Positions 23,179-32,418 of a stretch of DNA of 64,000 nucleotides are shown here, piece after piece. How positions within the stretch are numbered: position 1 is the first letter of the stretch; the number at the start of each line of letters is the position of its first letter. The notes below the pieces were generated by a model. It worked only from the letters and a program-made list of their open reading frames with translations. It did not search any database and was not told the DNA's origin. The position numbers and the translations under genes were made by a program. This stretch comes from Bin87 sp963668585 (GTDB taxonomy: Bacteria > Chloroflexota > Dehalococcoidia > Lucifugimonadales > UBA3495), in assembly GCA_963668585.1 (NCBI GenBank), contig OY764869.1:496001-560000 (forward strand). Direction: 5' to 3'.

Positions 23179-25655
23179 TGACCACACCGATAACCATAGA
23201 AGCTTTTGAAGTCCAGGGATTTCGGGCATATCTCAAACCGCAATCGTTTTCTTTGCGCAAGGGCAACAAACCAGCGAGCCTTGCCATTTTTGCTCCGAAT
23301 GCAAAAGGCAAGTCAAGCTTGGTGGATGCATTTGAGTACTACTTCTCAGAAGATGCGACGCTGCAACGTTTAGGCTTGCGAGCTAGTCAGTCCCAAACTG
23401 GCCCCGTCGCTTTGGCGCACATCCAAGCGCGGGAACACGGTATCGATGCCGAGGTGAATTTCCGTTTTAGGCAAGGTGGCAACAAACTTGGAGAAAAACG
23501 CAACGTAGCCGACGGGAAATCAATACCGACCGCTGCTCTACGTGTGCTGTCGTCCGCTAAAGTCCCCTTTGTAATCCACGGATATGAGCTACGCGGGTTT
23601 GTTGAGGCGACTGCTGAAACGCGGTATCGGGAAATCGCTTCATGGTTCTCGTTCGACCCACTTTTGAGCATACAAAGAAACCTCCGAACCCTACAGCGGC
23701 AAATCAAAGCAAAAGCCGATTCGCAAACTGAAAGCGACGAACGCCTTCGCGATCTCAAACGGGTGACTTCCGATGCAGTTTCTATCTGGGATGAAACCGC
23801 TATTCGCGATTGGTTCAACACCCACGTTTTAGCAAATCTGGATCCGTCGCTGATCTTTACGGAGATTTGTGAATCGGACCCAACCTACATTGTCCTCGCC
23901 GAACGAAAGGACGAAGAAGAAAAGCGCGTCGGGCTCGCGGCGCTCAACACGTTGATCGGTCAGATTGATGCGGTCTCATTGCCGCTGGCTGACAATGACG
24001 GGGAGTTGTCTGGCCTCATCGCTAAATTTGAACGTTCTGTTTCCGATCTTGGCGTCGCAGTTGAAAGGGAATCTCAGGAGCGCGACCGGGCCAGCCAGTC
24101 AGTATTTAACGACGTATGGAGCCATGCCAAATCCTTATTCAAAAGCGAGGACCACGACTTCAGTTCCTGTCCGGTGTGCGACACAGAATTCGCGTCTACC
24201 CCTCATGGCTCACTTGAAGGGGTTCAGACAAGTATCAATGCAAAACTAACCTTACTGTCGGCCTACAGGCAGGCTGAGTCAACCCTCCGTACGGCCAAAC
24301 AACAACAATCTCAAAATGTTCAGGCACTCACCAACGCATTGGATAGCCTCCGTACTGGATTGGCAGACTCTGATTTCGAGGCGGAGTCCGCGACTGTCTC
24401 CTCTTATCTGAGTGCGTTGACGTCGTGGGCGTCGGATCATCACGCCTTGCCTGACAGTGGATTTCTCCTTCAAGAAATGGGTGCCACTCGAATATCCTTG
24501 ACCAACGCTCGGGAACGTTTGGCAGCCCAGCAGGGGGAGCATACTTATACCCAAGCCCAAAATACTGCGGATCAGCTGATCCAGATCCGCACAGACTTGA
24601 ACCGCATCTTCCGTGTAAAAGGCGAGTTACAAAAACTACTCGCAGAATTGGTCAAACAAACGAATGCTACCGAAAAGGCTATCAACACGCACATCGACAG
24701 CCTTCTATCCGAACTTGAGCGTGACGTCGATCAGTTGTACAAGAAGATCCAAGACGTTCCACTGGATGAACCTTCTTTAATCCGGCTTCAGCTCGCGGAG
24801 GGGAATGCAGCCAATCAGCAACAAATTCGTCTCGTCGTAGACTACTCGGAGAACCGAAAAAGCGTCGCTCCAAGTGGCTATCTTAGCGACTCCCAAATAC
24901 ATACTGTCGCGTTGTCCTTGCGCCTTGCAGCTATCCGCAAATTCAACACCGGCGCTCCCATGTTCGTACTCGATGACGTAGTGACTTCCTACGACGCCGA
25001 CCACCGCAAGACCATTGCGTCAACGCTGGCCGAAGAATTCGAGGGTTTTCAAATCGTATTGGTTACTCACGACGAACAATTCTTCAATTTGCTACAGGAC
25101 CATCTCCCAGAATCCAATTGGGCGTTTCGCAGGATCACACACATTGACCCTTCCTCTGGGCCTGTTTTCACCGACCACCGGACTTCTGACGAGGTTATTG
25201 AAGCTAAGCTCGATGCCGGTGAACCTGTTGGCGATGACATTCGTAAGTCCGAAGAGGAATGGTTACTGAAAATATGCCGGGATTTCCGCGTTGATATCTC
25301 TATTCGGCCGGTCGATAGACCGTATCAGTACGAGCGGGGCGAACTGGCGTCAGGGTTGGCTCGGTTCTTGAAATCCAAAAACCTGGTGCCCCCTGATGTT
25401 CACGGGATTCACCACCCGTTCCTCAGCAGCCTGCAGAAGGGGGTCATCGAGAATTTTGCCAGTCACTTCTCTGACAATCCCAACAAGTCTTTTTCAAGCG
25501 GCGATGAAAAAACCAGATGGATAGAATTTCGTTCCTTCCGCGCCATGTTCGTATGTTCAGGATGCGGAAGAAATCGATTTAAACGCCCTCAAGGGATGTC
25601 AAAGCCTGTCTGTAATGTGTGCGAAAAGCCATTCCAGTTTGAGATTCTAGGTTGA
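23178..25655 (+). CDS. Rad50/SMC-like AAA ATPase with CxxC hook and C-terminal zinc ribbon
   Basis: An 825-aa protein. Walker A is APNAKGKSSL (39-48), a variant of GPNGxGKS. A helical arm follows, with CPVC (331-334) as a possible zinc hook at the turn and coiled-coil on both sides. The second ATPase lobe has LSDSQ (569-573, ABC signature), FVLDD (596-600, Walker B) and THDE (H-loop, His631). After ~150 further residues a CSGCG...CNVC zinc ribbon closes the protein (793-815). Rad50-type ATPases act on DNA ends or in anti-phage systems; no MRE11-like partner is present. Lower GC and TAATG coupling to a 66-aa protein suggest a mobile defence-type unit; this is inference. Confidence 0.8.
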   Translation: MTTPITIEAFEVQGFRAYLKPQSFSLRKGNKPASLAIFAPNAKGKSSLVDAFEYYFSEDATLQRLGLRASQSQTGPVALAHIQAREHGIDAEVNFRFRQGGNKLGEKRNVADGKSIPTAALRVLSSAKVPFVIHGYELRGFVEATAETRYREIASWFSFDPLLSIQRNLRTLQRQIKAKADSQTESDERLRDLKRVTSDAVSIWDETAIRDWFNTHVLANLDPSLIFTEICESDPTYIVLAERKDEEEKRVGLAALNTLIGQIDAVSLPLADNDGELSGLIAKFERSVSDLGVAVERESQERDRASQSVFNDVWSHAKSLFKSEDHDFSSCPVCDTEFASTPHGSLEGVQTSINAKLTLLSAYRQAESTLRTAKQQQSQNVQALTNALDSLRTGLADSDFEAESATVSSYLSALTSWASDHHALPDSGFLLQEMGATRISLTNARERLAAQQGEHTYTQAQNTADQLIQIRTDLNRIFRVKGELQKLLAELVKQTNATEKAINTHIDSLLSELERDVDQLYKKIQDVPLDEPSLIRLQLAEGNAANQQQIRLVVDYSENRKSVAPSGYLSDSQIHTVALSLRLAAIRKFNTGAPMFVLDDVVTSYDADHRKTIASTLAEEFEGFQIVLVTHDEQFFNLLQDHLPESNWAFRRITHIDPSSGPVFTDHRTSDEVIEAKLDAGEPVGDDIRKSEEEWLLKICRDFRVDISIRPVDRPYQYERGELASGLARFLKSKNLVPPDVHGIHHPFLSSLQKGVIENFASHFSDNPNKSFSSGDEKTRWIEFRSFRAMFVCSGCGRNRFKRPQGMSKPVCNVCEKPFQFEILG

Positions 25656-25815
25656 GCATGTGCATTTTCTGCAACGACCTTTCGGCGAGACTGCCGAAAC
25701 CGATTTGGACCAATCGATAGTATCAGTGTTGCCACTCAGGTTCTTAACAACCCTTGATTCCGCCACAGTTCGACCATCTGACTATTGTCTCTCTGAGCCG
25801 AGATTTACCCCCCCG

Positions 25816-26937
25816 TCACCCCATCACCCGCCTGAACAACGCCAGCGCGTTTCCACCCGCAATCTTCCGAACGTCCTCGTCTGAGTAACCCCGCACTATG
25901 AGCCCGCGCACGATGTTCTTGCCGTCCGCCGGCGATTCCAGCCCGTTCATGTACCGCGCCGGCGTCGGCCCGGGCCGGCCCATCACCGCCTCGCCCACGC
26001 CCACCGAGTCGCCGATGCTGGTGTCCGTGCCGATGCCCACGTGGTCCACGCCCACCAGGTTGACCATGTAATCGTAGTGGTCCAGCACGCACTCGATGCT
26101 CTGCTCGGGGTCGTTGCTGAGGCGGTTGGGCACGGCGGTGATCCCAACCACGCCGCCCTTGCGCGCGCAGGCCAGCAGTTCGTCGTCCTTCCGCAGTCGC
26201 CGCGCCTGCAGGCTGTCGCTGGCCAGGGTGTAGGAACCGTCGTGGCTGAAGGTCACCGGCGTTTCCGACGCCTCGATTGCATCCATGGCGGTGCGGTATG
26301 AGGCGTGGGACACATCCACCACCATCCCCAATTCGTTCATGCGCTGGACAACCTCCACGCCGAACTCGCTGAGGCCTCCGTCGTTGCGCTCGAAGATCCC
26401 GTCGCCGATGTACGCCTTGCGGCTGTAGGTGAGGCCGGCCAGCCGGATTCCCGCGTTGTAAAGCACGTCCACCCGGTTCAACTCGTTGCCGATGGCAAGG
26501 TGCTCCACTGTCGGAAAGAACCCCACCTTGCCCTGCGACTTGGCCGACTCTATCTCGTCTGCCGTGCTGACCTGCAGCACGTCGTCATGCCGCCCGATGT
26601 CCGAAATCATCATGCTGACCTCTTCCAGCAGGTCGGAGAACCGGATGAACGACATCTCGTTGGTGTGCACCATCCCGCGAAACACGTTGGCAGTCCCCAC
26701 GGCGGTGAACCCGCCCTCACGCACCGCGTCGTACCCCCAGACGTACCGGTCGCTGCGCAGGTAGTCCCAGTACTGGCTGAAATCCTCGGGAATCACCATC
26801 GGATGCTGGTGCAGGTCGATCATGATCGACTCTTCCATCAGGCGTTGAAACCTGATTTCCTGCTGCGCGTCCAGCGGCACGGTCATGGAGGGCACGCGCC
26901 CCGCCTGTGCGACGAGGTGGAATCGTCCAGAGGTCAT
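25816..26937 (-). CDS. Membrane dipeptidase (peptidase M19) family
   Basis: A 373-aa protein with CGGAG before the ATG. Zinc-site elements are DLHQHP near residue 42, VEHL, VDVSHAS, the FSHDGSY stretch and VGIGTDTSIGD (family VGIGTDFDG); the terminal GGNALALFRRVMG matches the M19 GGNxLRxF end. The family cleaves dipeptides, including those with a D- or dehydro C-terminal residue. No signal peptide is seen, so it should be cytoplasmic. It lies next to a GGT-like gene on the same strand, a pairing that fits peptide or gamma-glutamyl turnover. Confidence 0.87.
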   Translation of the reverse strand: MTSGRFHLVAQAGRVPSMTVPLDAQQEIRFQRLMEESIMIDLHQHPMVIPEDFSQYWDYLRSDRYVWGYDAVREGGFTAVGTANVFRGMVHTNEMSFIRFSDLLEEVSMMISDIGRHDDVLQVSTADEIESAKSQGKVGFFPTVEHLAIGNELNRVDVLYNAGIRLAGLTYSRKAYIGDGIFERNDGGLSEFGVEVVQRMNELGMVVDVSHASYRTAMDAIEASETPVTFSHDGSYTLASDSLQARRLRKDDELLACARKGGVVGITAVPNRLSNDPEQSIECVLDHYDYMVNLVGVDHVGIGTDTSIGDSVGVGEAVMGRPGPTPARYMNGLESPADGKNIVRGLIVRGYSDEDVRKIAGGNALALFRRVMG

Positions 26938-27039
26938 ATTTCAACTCCGTTCAGGGTGTCCACGACGGCGATGGCAACGGGCAACCGGAGGCAATCAGGC
27001 GTCAGCTATCTTGCGGCCGATTGCCAATGCTGCCAGCGC

Positions 27040-28800
27040 CTAATAGCCCACGGCGTATGCCTCGCTCCGCGGGTCCGCGCCACCCTGCAATACCCCGGTG
27101 TCCGGGTTGCGGGTGATGACGCAGTACAGGGCGGAACCCTCCCACCAGTCCGGGTACCGCTCGATGGTGTGGCCCTTCCGTTGCAATTCATCGGCCACCT
27201 TATCGGAAATGCGGCCTTCCAGGCGCAACATCCCCGGGCTGTAGGGAGACGCCCAACTGGAACCCGGGAAGTTGTAGCTGTAGAAGCGTGGCTCCTCGAC
27301 GGCTTCCTGCGGGTCGCGGCCGAACTCCAGGACGTTCATCAGCAGTTGCAGGGTGCCCTGCGGAATGTGGTCGCCGCCGTGCGCGCCCAGCGCCATCACG
27401 GGTTCGCCGTCGCGCACGACCAGGGCCGGCGCCGGCGTGAGCCTGGGACGCTTGCCTCCGGCGACCGCCGCCGGATGGCCCTCGGTCAGCTTGGACTGTG
27501 TCCCTCGCAGCGAGAACGCCAGGCCGGTGCCGGGAATGATCGGGCCGCCGTTCTTGGTGCCCTCGCTGGGGGTGCAGGAGAATATGTTGCCATCCCGGTC
27601 AATAACCGCGAAGTAGGAGGTCCCGCCGGCGGTCTCACCGGCTGCGCCCACCGGAGTTGCCGCCTCCCTGGGAGACTGCGGCGCGCCGTCGAAGGTCGCC
27701 TTCCGGTTGCGCGGGTCGCCGGCCGGGGGTGTGCCGGGCCAGGCGAATTCCGGGTCGATCAGGGCGCGGCGTTGGCTCAGGTATTCTTCGGACAGCATTT
27801 CATCGATGGGCACGTCCACGAAATCCGGGTCGCCCACGTACTGCTCCCGGTCGGCGAAGGCCAGATTCAACGCTTGGCTCACCGTGTGGATGTACTCGGT
27901 GGAATTGTGGCCCATGGCAGCGAGGTCGAATCCTTCCAGGATCTTCAGCGCCTGGGGGAAGGTCGGGCCCTGGCCCCATGGTCCGGTGCTGTACACGTCG
28001 TAGCCCTTGTAATTCACCGTCACCGGCGGAGCCACCTGTACGTGATAATTGGCCAGGTCTTCTTCAGTGAGCAGGCCGCCCATCTCCTGGTTGAATGCGA
28101 CGATCTTGCTGGACAGATCACCGGTGTAGATGTAGTCCCGGGCCGCCTTGAGCGCGGCCTTCCGGCCCTTCCCAGTGTTGGAAGCCTCCAGGTCCGCGAG
28201 TTTGGACAGGGTGGCAGCCAGGTCCTTTTGATAAAACATCTCGCCCTGTTTGGGGGCGCGCCCGCCGGGCAGGTAGATATCGGCGGTTGACGGGTAAGCG
28301 TTGTACTGGTCGTAGGCGGTCTTGAACCGGCCGGCCAGGTAACGGAACATGGGGAACCCGTTGCCGGCGAGGTTGATGGCGGCAGACGCCACCTCCCCGA
28401 AGGTCATCGTGCCAAACCTGGACAGCGACGTGATCCACGAATCGGCCGCAGCCGGCGTCAGCGACGAGAGAACGCCCGCCGGAATCTTCCCGCCGTGGTG
28501 TTTGTGAAAGTAATCAACGGATGCGGCTTTGGGCCAGACTCCCAGCCCGTCAACGGTGACAACCTCGTTCCGGTCCGCCAGGTATATCACCGTGGGCGCG
28601 ACACCGAGAAAGCTGCAATCATCCACGTGCACCACGTTCAACGCCAGGCCAACGGCCACGCCTGCATCAATGGCATTGCCGCCCTTTTTCAGTACTTCCA
28701 GGCCGGCCATGGCGGCGCTGGGATGGCTGGCGGCAACCATTCCGTTGACACCCTGCATCAGTGGTCGATAACTGGTTAGCGTGGTCCCTTTGACTGGCAT
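27040..28800 (-). CDS. Gamma-glutamyltransferase (GGT) family protein
   Basis: A 586-aa protein. The ATG at 28800 follows GGAGG by 7 nt; the in-frame extension to 28941 is not needed. N-terminal GMVAASHPSAAMAGLEVLKKGGNAIDAGVA is the family opening. The autoprocessing/nucleophile Thr is in GGTSYFAVIDRDGN, followed by SCTPSEG and the PALVVRDGEPVMALGAHGGDHIPQ segment. No signal peptide is evident, unlike E. coli Ggt. GGT-like proteins also act as cephalosporin or gamma-glutamyl amide acylases. Substrate uncertain. Confidence 0.87.
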   Translation of the reverse strand: MPVKGTTLTSYRPLMQGVNGMVAASHPSAAMAGLEVLKKGGNAIDAGVAVGLALNVVHVDDCSFLGVAPTVIYLADRNEVVTVDGLGVWPKAASVDYFHKHHGGKIPAGVLSSLTPAAADSWITSLSRFGTMTFGEVASAAINLAGNGFPMFRYLAGRFKTAYDQYNAYPSTADIYLPGGRAPKQGEMFYQKDLAATLSKLADLEASNTGKGRKAALKAARDYIYTGDLSSKIVAFNQEMGGLLTEEDLANYHVQVAPPVTVNYKGYDVYSTGPWGQGPTFPQALKILEGFDLAAMGHNSTEYIHTVSQALNLAFADREQYVGDPDFVDVPIDEMLSEEYLSQRRALIDPEFAWPGTPPAGDPRNRKATFDGAPQSPREAATPVGAAGETAGGTSYFAVIDRDGNIFSCTPSEGTKNGGPIIPGTGLAFSLRGTQSKLTEGHPAAVAGGKRPRLTPAPALVVRDGEPVMALGAHGGDHIPQGTLQLLMNVLEFGRDPQEAVEEPRFYSYNFPGSSWASPYSPGMLRLEGRISDKVADELQRKGHTIERYPDWWEGSALYCVITRNPDTGVLQGGADPRSEAYAVGY

Positions 28801-28868
28801 TTTGGGCCTCCGTGGTGGGTGGCGACGAATGTATTCGGCGTGTTTTCGGGTCAGGTTTTCGTTGCCGT

Positions 28869-28896
28869 AGTATAGTCCCCAAGCATGGCGCAACAA
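28869..28896 (-). promoter_or_regulatory. Probable promoter of the GGT gene
   Basis: On the minus strand, TTGTTG (28896-28891), a 16-bp spacer and TATACT (28874-28869). Transcription would start about 60 nt before the ATG at 28800. Confidence 0.4.
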
Positions 28897-29021
28897 AACC
28901 CGGAAGACATGCCCGCGCCCACTGGCGCGAATCATTGCCACAACACGGTCGTCGGCTCACAATTGGCCGACGATTTGAGGCCGCCACGACTCTTTTCAGA
29001 CACTCACCGGAGGTCATCATA

Positions 29022-30524
29022 ATGGTAAAACGCCCCACCGTCGAAGAGTTTTTCCGAATCGCGGACGCCTACAACCTGAACCCTTCGCCCGCCGACGTGG
29101 AGGCCTTCGTCGAGTTGAGCCAGCCCATCCTGGACTCGTACGCCCGGCTGGACCAACTCACGGCCCCCAGCCTGCCGGTCAAATACCCCCGGACTTCGGG
29201 CACGCGACCCCAACCGGAAGACAATCCACTGGGAGCGTGGTACTGGCGCTGCGACATAACCGGACCCCAGGGCGGAATCCTCTCCGGCAAGACCGTGGCC
29301 ATCAAGGATAACGTCTGCGTGGCCGGCGTCCCCATGATGAACGGCACCAGCGTCCTTGAAGGCTACGTGCCCGACGTTGACGCCACCATCGTCACGCGCA
29401 TCCTGGACGCAGGCGGATCCATCCCGGGCAAGGCGGTCTGCGAAAGCCTGTGCTTCTCCGGCGGCAGCCACACGTCGGACACCGGGCCGGTCCACAACCC
29501 CAACGACCCGACGCGCACCGCCGGCGGATCGTCCAGCGGCAGCGCGGCCCTCGTCGCATCGGGCGAGGTGGACATGGCCATCGGCGGCGACCAGGGCGGT
29601 TCCATCAGGATACCCGCCAGTTGGTGCGGCATCTACGGACTCAAGCCAACCTACGGACTGGTGCCCTACACCGGCGTCTTCCCCATCGAACTGACCCTGG
29701 ACCACACGGGGCCCATGGCCCGTACCGCCGCCGATGTGGCGCTGCTTCTGGAGGCCATCGCCGGACCGGACGGACTGGATCCCCGGCAAAAGGCCGGACT
29801 ATCCGGTCAGGCCTACACCCAAGCGTTGACCGGCGACGTGACCGGCCTTCGCATCGGCATCGTGCGCGAAGGGTTCGGCCTGCCTGAGTCCGAGGCCGAC
29901 GTGGACCGGGCGGTGGAAAATGCGGCCCGCTCGTTTGAGAGCATCGGCGCGTCGGTGGGCACGGTCTCCATACCCTGGCACCTTGACGGCATCCACGTCT
30001 GGCGGGCCATCGCGGTGGAGGGCGCCACCATGCTGATGGTGGCCGGCAACAGCATGGGCACCAACTGGAAGGGCCACTACACCACCGGATTGCAGGACGT
30101 GTTCGCCCGCGGGTGGCAGACCCGGGCCGACGACCTGTCGGAAACCACCAAGTTGGTGGTCCTGATGGGCCAGTACATGCAGGACCGGTATCACGGCCAC
30201 TACTACGGCAAGGCGCAGAACCTGGCCCGGTCGCTGACCGCCGCCTATGACCAGGCGCTCGGCGAGTTTGACCTGCTGGTGATGCCCACCCTGCCCATGA
30301 AGGCCACGGTAATTCCTCCCGCCGATTGCAGCCTCCAGGAGTACACCGACCGGGCGCTGGAGATGATTCCCAACACCTGCCCCTTTGACGTCACCGGACA
30401 CCCTGCCATCTCCGTGCCCTGCGGCGCATCCGACGGCCTGCCCATCGGCATGATGCTGGTGGGACGCACGGGCGACGACGCCACGGTCCTGCGCGCCGCC
30501 GACGCCTACGACCGCAACGGTTAA
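29022..30524 (+). CDS. Amidase signature family protein
   Basis: A 500-aa protein with GGAGGT 7 nt before the ATG. The catalytic Lys is in VAIKDNVCVAG; the serine-rich loop GGSSSGSAALVASGEVDMA and GGDQGGSIRIP give the cis-Ser and nucleophile Ser of the Ser-Ser-Lys triad; GIYGLKPTYGLVP follows. An N-terminal helical extension of ~80 residues is typical of long amidases that hydrolyse small amides or nitrile-derived amides. It is probably co-transcribed with the epimerase 60 bp downstream. Confidence 0.92.
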   Translation: MVKRPTVEEFFRIADAYNLNPSPADVEAFVELSQPILDSYARLDQLTAPSLPVKYPRTSGTRPQPEDNPLGAWYWRCDITGPQGGILSGKTVAIKDNVCVAGVPMMNGTSVLEGYVPDVDATIVTRILDAGGSIPGKAVCESLCFSGGSHTSDTGPVHNPNDPTRTAGGSSSGSAALVASGEVDMAIGGDQGGSIRIPASWCGIYGLKPTYGLVPYTGVFPIELTLDHTGPMARTAADVALLLEAIAGPDGLDPRQKAGLSGQAYTQALTGDVTGLRIGIVREGFGLPESEADVDRAVENAARSFESIGASVGTVSIPWHLDGIHVWRAIAVEGATMLMVAGNSMGTNWKGHYTTGLQDVFARGWQTRADDLSETTKLVVLMGQYMQDRYHGHYYGKAQNLARSLTAAYDQALGEFDLLVMPTLPMKATVIPPADCSLQEYTDRALEMIPNTCPFDVTGHPAISVPCGASDGLPIGMMLVGRTGDDATVLRAADAYDRNG

Positions 30525-30584
30525 CGCATGGTGGCGGGCCGCCCGTCGAGAGCATCAGCCCATGGAAATTAGCCGGAGGAATCG

Positions 30585-31415
30585 ATGATAGTTGTAACCG
30601 GAGCCGCGGGAAGGCTGGGTCGCAGGGTCGTCCAGTTGCTGGTGGACCAGGGGCGGGAAGTCCTGGGCACCGACCAATTCGATGCCGATGACCTTCCGAC
30701 GCGGTTTGTCCGTTGCGACCTCGCGGACGTGGCGGGTATCTCGGCCATCCTCAAGGACGCGGACGCCGTCGTCCACATGGGCGCAATCCCCGGCCCGCAA
30801 CGGGCAGAACCCCGGGACATTTTCGACAACAACGTGAACGCCGACTTCAACGTGATGATGTCGGCGGCGGAGTTGGGACTGCGGCGGGTGGTGTTCTCCT
30901 CCAGCGCATTCGGCATGGGTTGGGCCCACGACGGCAACGCCTTCGTGCCGCTGTATCTGCCGCTGGACGAGCAACACCCCATGATGCCCTTCGAGCCCTA
31001 CGGCCTGTCCAAGCAGATTGGCGAGGACATCGGCAGGATGATCGCCCGCAACTCGGACACCACCGTGGTCAGCCTGCGGTTCACCAACGTGGCGCTGCCG
31101 GAGGTGCAGGCCGAGTTTCCCTGGCCGGCGCCCACGCCCGAAAATCCCCTGACGCTGGTGATGTGGGCCTACGCTCACGCGCGGGACGTGGCCGAGGCTC
31201 ACGTGCTGGCAATCGACGCGGAGATCGAGGAGTACGAGGCTTTCATGATCGCCCAGCCTTCCAGCCGGTTTGCGGAGCCCACGATTGACGTGGTCAAAAA
31301 CAACTTCGGCGACCGCGTGGAGATACGGGACGGCCTGGACGGAACCGCCAGCGTGATCAGCACGGCAAAGGCGCAGCGACTCCTGGGGTGGAAACCCCGC
31401 CACGACTGGCGGTAG
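30585..31415 (+). CDS. NAD-dependent epimerase/dehydratase (extended SDR)
   Basis: A 276-aa protein, GGAGG before the ATG. The NAD motif is VVTGAAGRLGRR, with D in LGTDQFD for NAD preference. The active site has SSSAFG and YGLSKQIGE (YxxxK). The protein is short compared with typical sugar epimerases, like uronate dehydrogenase-type members that oxidise hexuronates. Either a uronate dehydrogenase or a sugar epimerase is possible. The upstream amidase is likely in the same operon. Confidence 0.88.
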   Translation: MIVVTGAAGRLGRRVVQLLVDQGREVLGTDQFDADDLPTRFVRCDLADVAGISAILKDADAVVHMGAIPGPQRAEPRDIFDNNVNADFNVMMSAAELGLRRVVFSSSAFGMGWAHDGNAFVPLYLPLDEQHPMMPFEPYGLSKQIGEDIGRMIARNSDTTVVSLRFTNVALPEVQAEFPWPAPTPENPLTLVMWAYAHARDVAEAHVLAIDAEIEEYEAFMIAQPSSRFAEPTIDVVKNNFGDRVEIRDGLDGTASVISTAKAQRLLGWKPRHDWR

Positions 31416-31548
31416 CGCGCGGCGCATCCGGCAAGCCTCACGCCGAAATCCCCGGCGTTGACCGGTCGCGCCATCGTGGGTTAGGCTCACCGCCAGAGCA
31501 ACCGGCCAATTCACACTTCCGCAAATACACCGATGGAGGAAAACCGCC

Positions 31549-32307
31549 ATGCCGTTCTACGAAAGAGGCTCCACTCGCATTTACTACGAAGAGGTTGGCT
31601 CGGGTTTCCCCCTGCTGATCATCCCGGGCGGGGGACTCAACTCCACCGTCGCCGGCCTGCAGACCCACCCCTTCAATCCGCTGGAAACCTTCAAGGGCGA
31701 CTTTCGCTGCATCGCCTCCGACCTGCGCAACGCGCCGCCGGGCCAGTCCACCGGCCCGCTGGACATCGAGCGCACGTGGGATGCCTTCACCGACGACCAT
31801 ATCGGCCTGATGGACCATCTCGGCATCGACAAGTTCGGCGTGATCGGTTTCTGCATCGCCGGGCCGATGATCCTCAACCTGCTCAGCCGGGCCGGGGATC
31901 GCGTCGTCGCGGCCGCGCTGATGCAACCCAGCGGGCACCGTCCGGAAATGCCCGACCTTTTCTACCAGAACAACATCACCGGGTGGGCGCCGCCTCTGTG
32001 CGAGAAGCGCTCCGACATCACCATGGACATGGTGCATGACTTCTTAATGAGCATGTACAACAACCGGGCGGACTTCGTTTTCACCGTTTCCAGGGAGTTT
32101 GTCAGTTCCCTGCAAACGCCCATTCTCATCGCTCCCGACGATGTGCCGGCCCACCCATACGCGCGCGCTATGGAGGTCGCCAACCTGGCCCCGAACTCCG
32201 AGGTCACCATCTATCCTTGGAAGGACACCCAGGAACACATCGACGAGGCCGTGGCCCACACCCGCCGGTTCCTCAAGTCGCACGTGCCGGCCGCCGCTGC
32301 GGTATAG
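31549..32307 (+). CDS. Alpha/beta hydrolase with Cys at the nucleophile position
   Basis: A 252-aa protein with GGAGG upstream. LLIIPGGGLNST is the oxyanion turn; the elbow reads IGFCIAGPM, so Cys replaces the usual Ser, as in dienelactone hydrolases. An acid in IAPDDVPAHPY and His in QEHIDEAV complete a triad candidate. Dienelactone hydrolase-like cleavage of lactones or esters is plausible. The gene is followed by a strong hairpin and is probably the last of the 29022-32307 series. Confidence 0.85.
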   Translation: MPFYERGSTRIYYEEVGSGFPLLIIPGGGLNSTVAGLQTHPFNPLETFKGDFRCIASDLRNAPPGQSTGPLDIERTWDAFTDDHIGLMDHLGIDKFGVIGFCIAGPMILNLLSRAGDRVVAAALMQPSGHRPEMPDLFYQNNITGWAPPLCEKRSDITMDMVHDFLMSMYNNRADFVFTVSREFVSSLQTPILIAPDDVPAHPYARAMEVANLAPNSEVTIYPWKDTQEHIDEAVAHTRRFLKSHVPAAAAV

Positions 32308-32363
32308 CATCACCGCACTGCCCAACCGGTCGGGATATGGCGGTCGTCAGTCCGCCGCACCTG

Positions 32364-32394
32364 AAAATGCCCCCGGCGACGCCGGGGGCATTTT
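32364..32394. terminator. Bidirectional rho-independent terminator
   Basis: A perfect 14-bp stem with a 3-nt loop; its outer pairs are AAAA on the left and TTTT on the right, giving U-runs in both directions. It sits between the convergent alpha/beta hydrolase (ends 32307) and CoA-transferase (ends 32419). Confidence 0.9.
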
Positions 32395-32418
32395 GTCGCA
32401 AACCCTGACTGGCAGCCT

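Noticed and set aside
26305..28290. 661-aa open frame on the plus strand
   Set aside because: Antisense to the M19 and GGT genes, which carry clear family motifs.
28801..28941. N-terminal extension of GGT to 28941
   Set aside because: The extension is Arg/His-rich, contains the likely promoter and lacks a ribosome site, whereas ATG 28800 has GGAGG.
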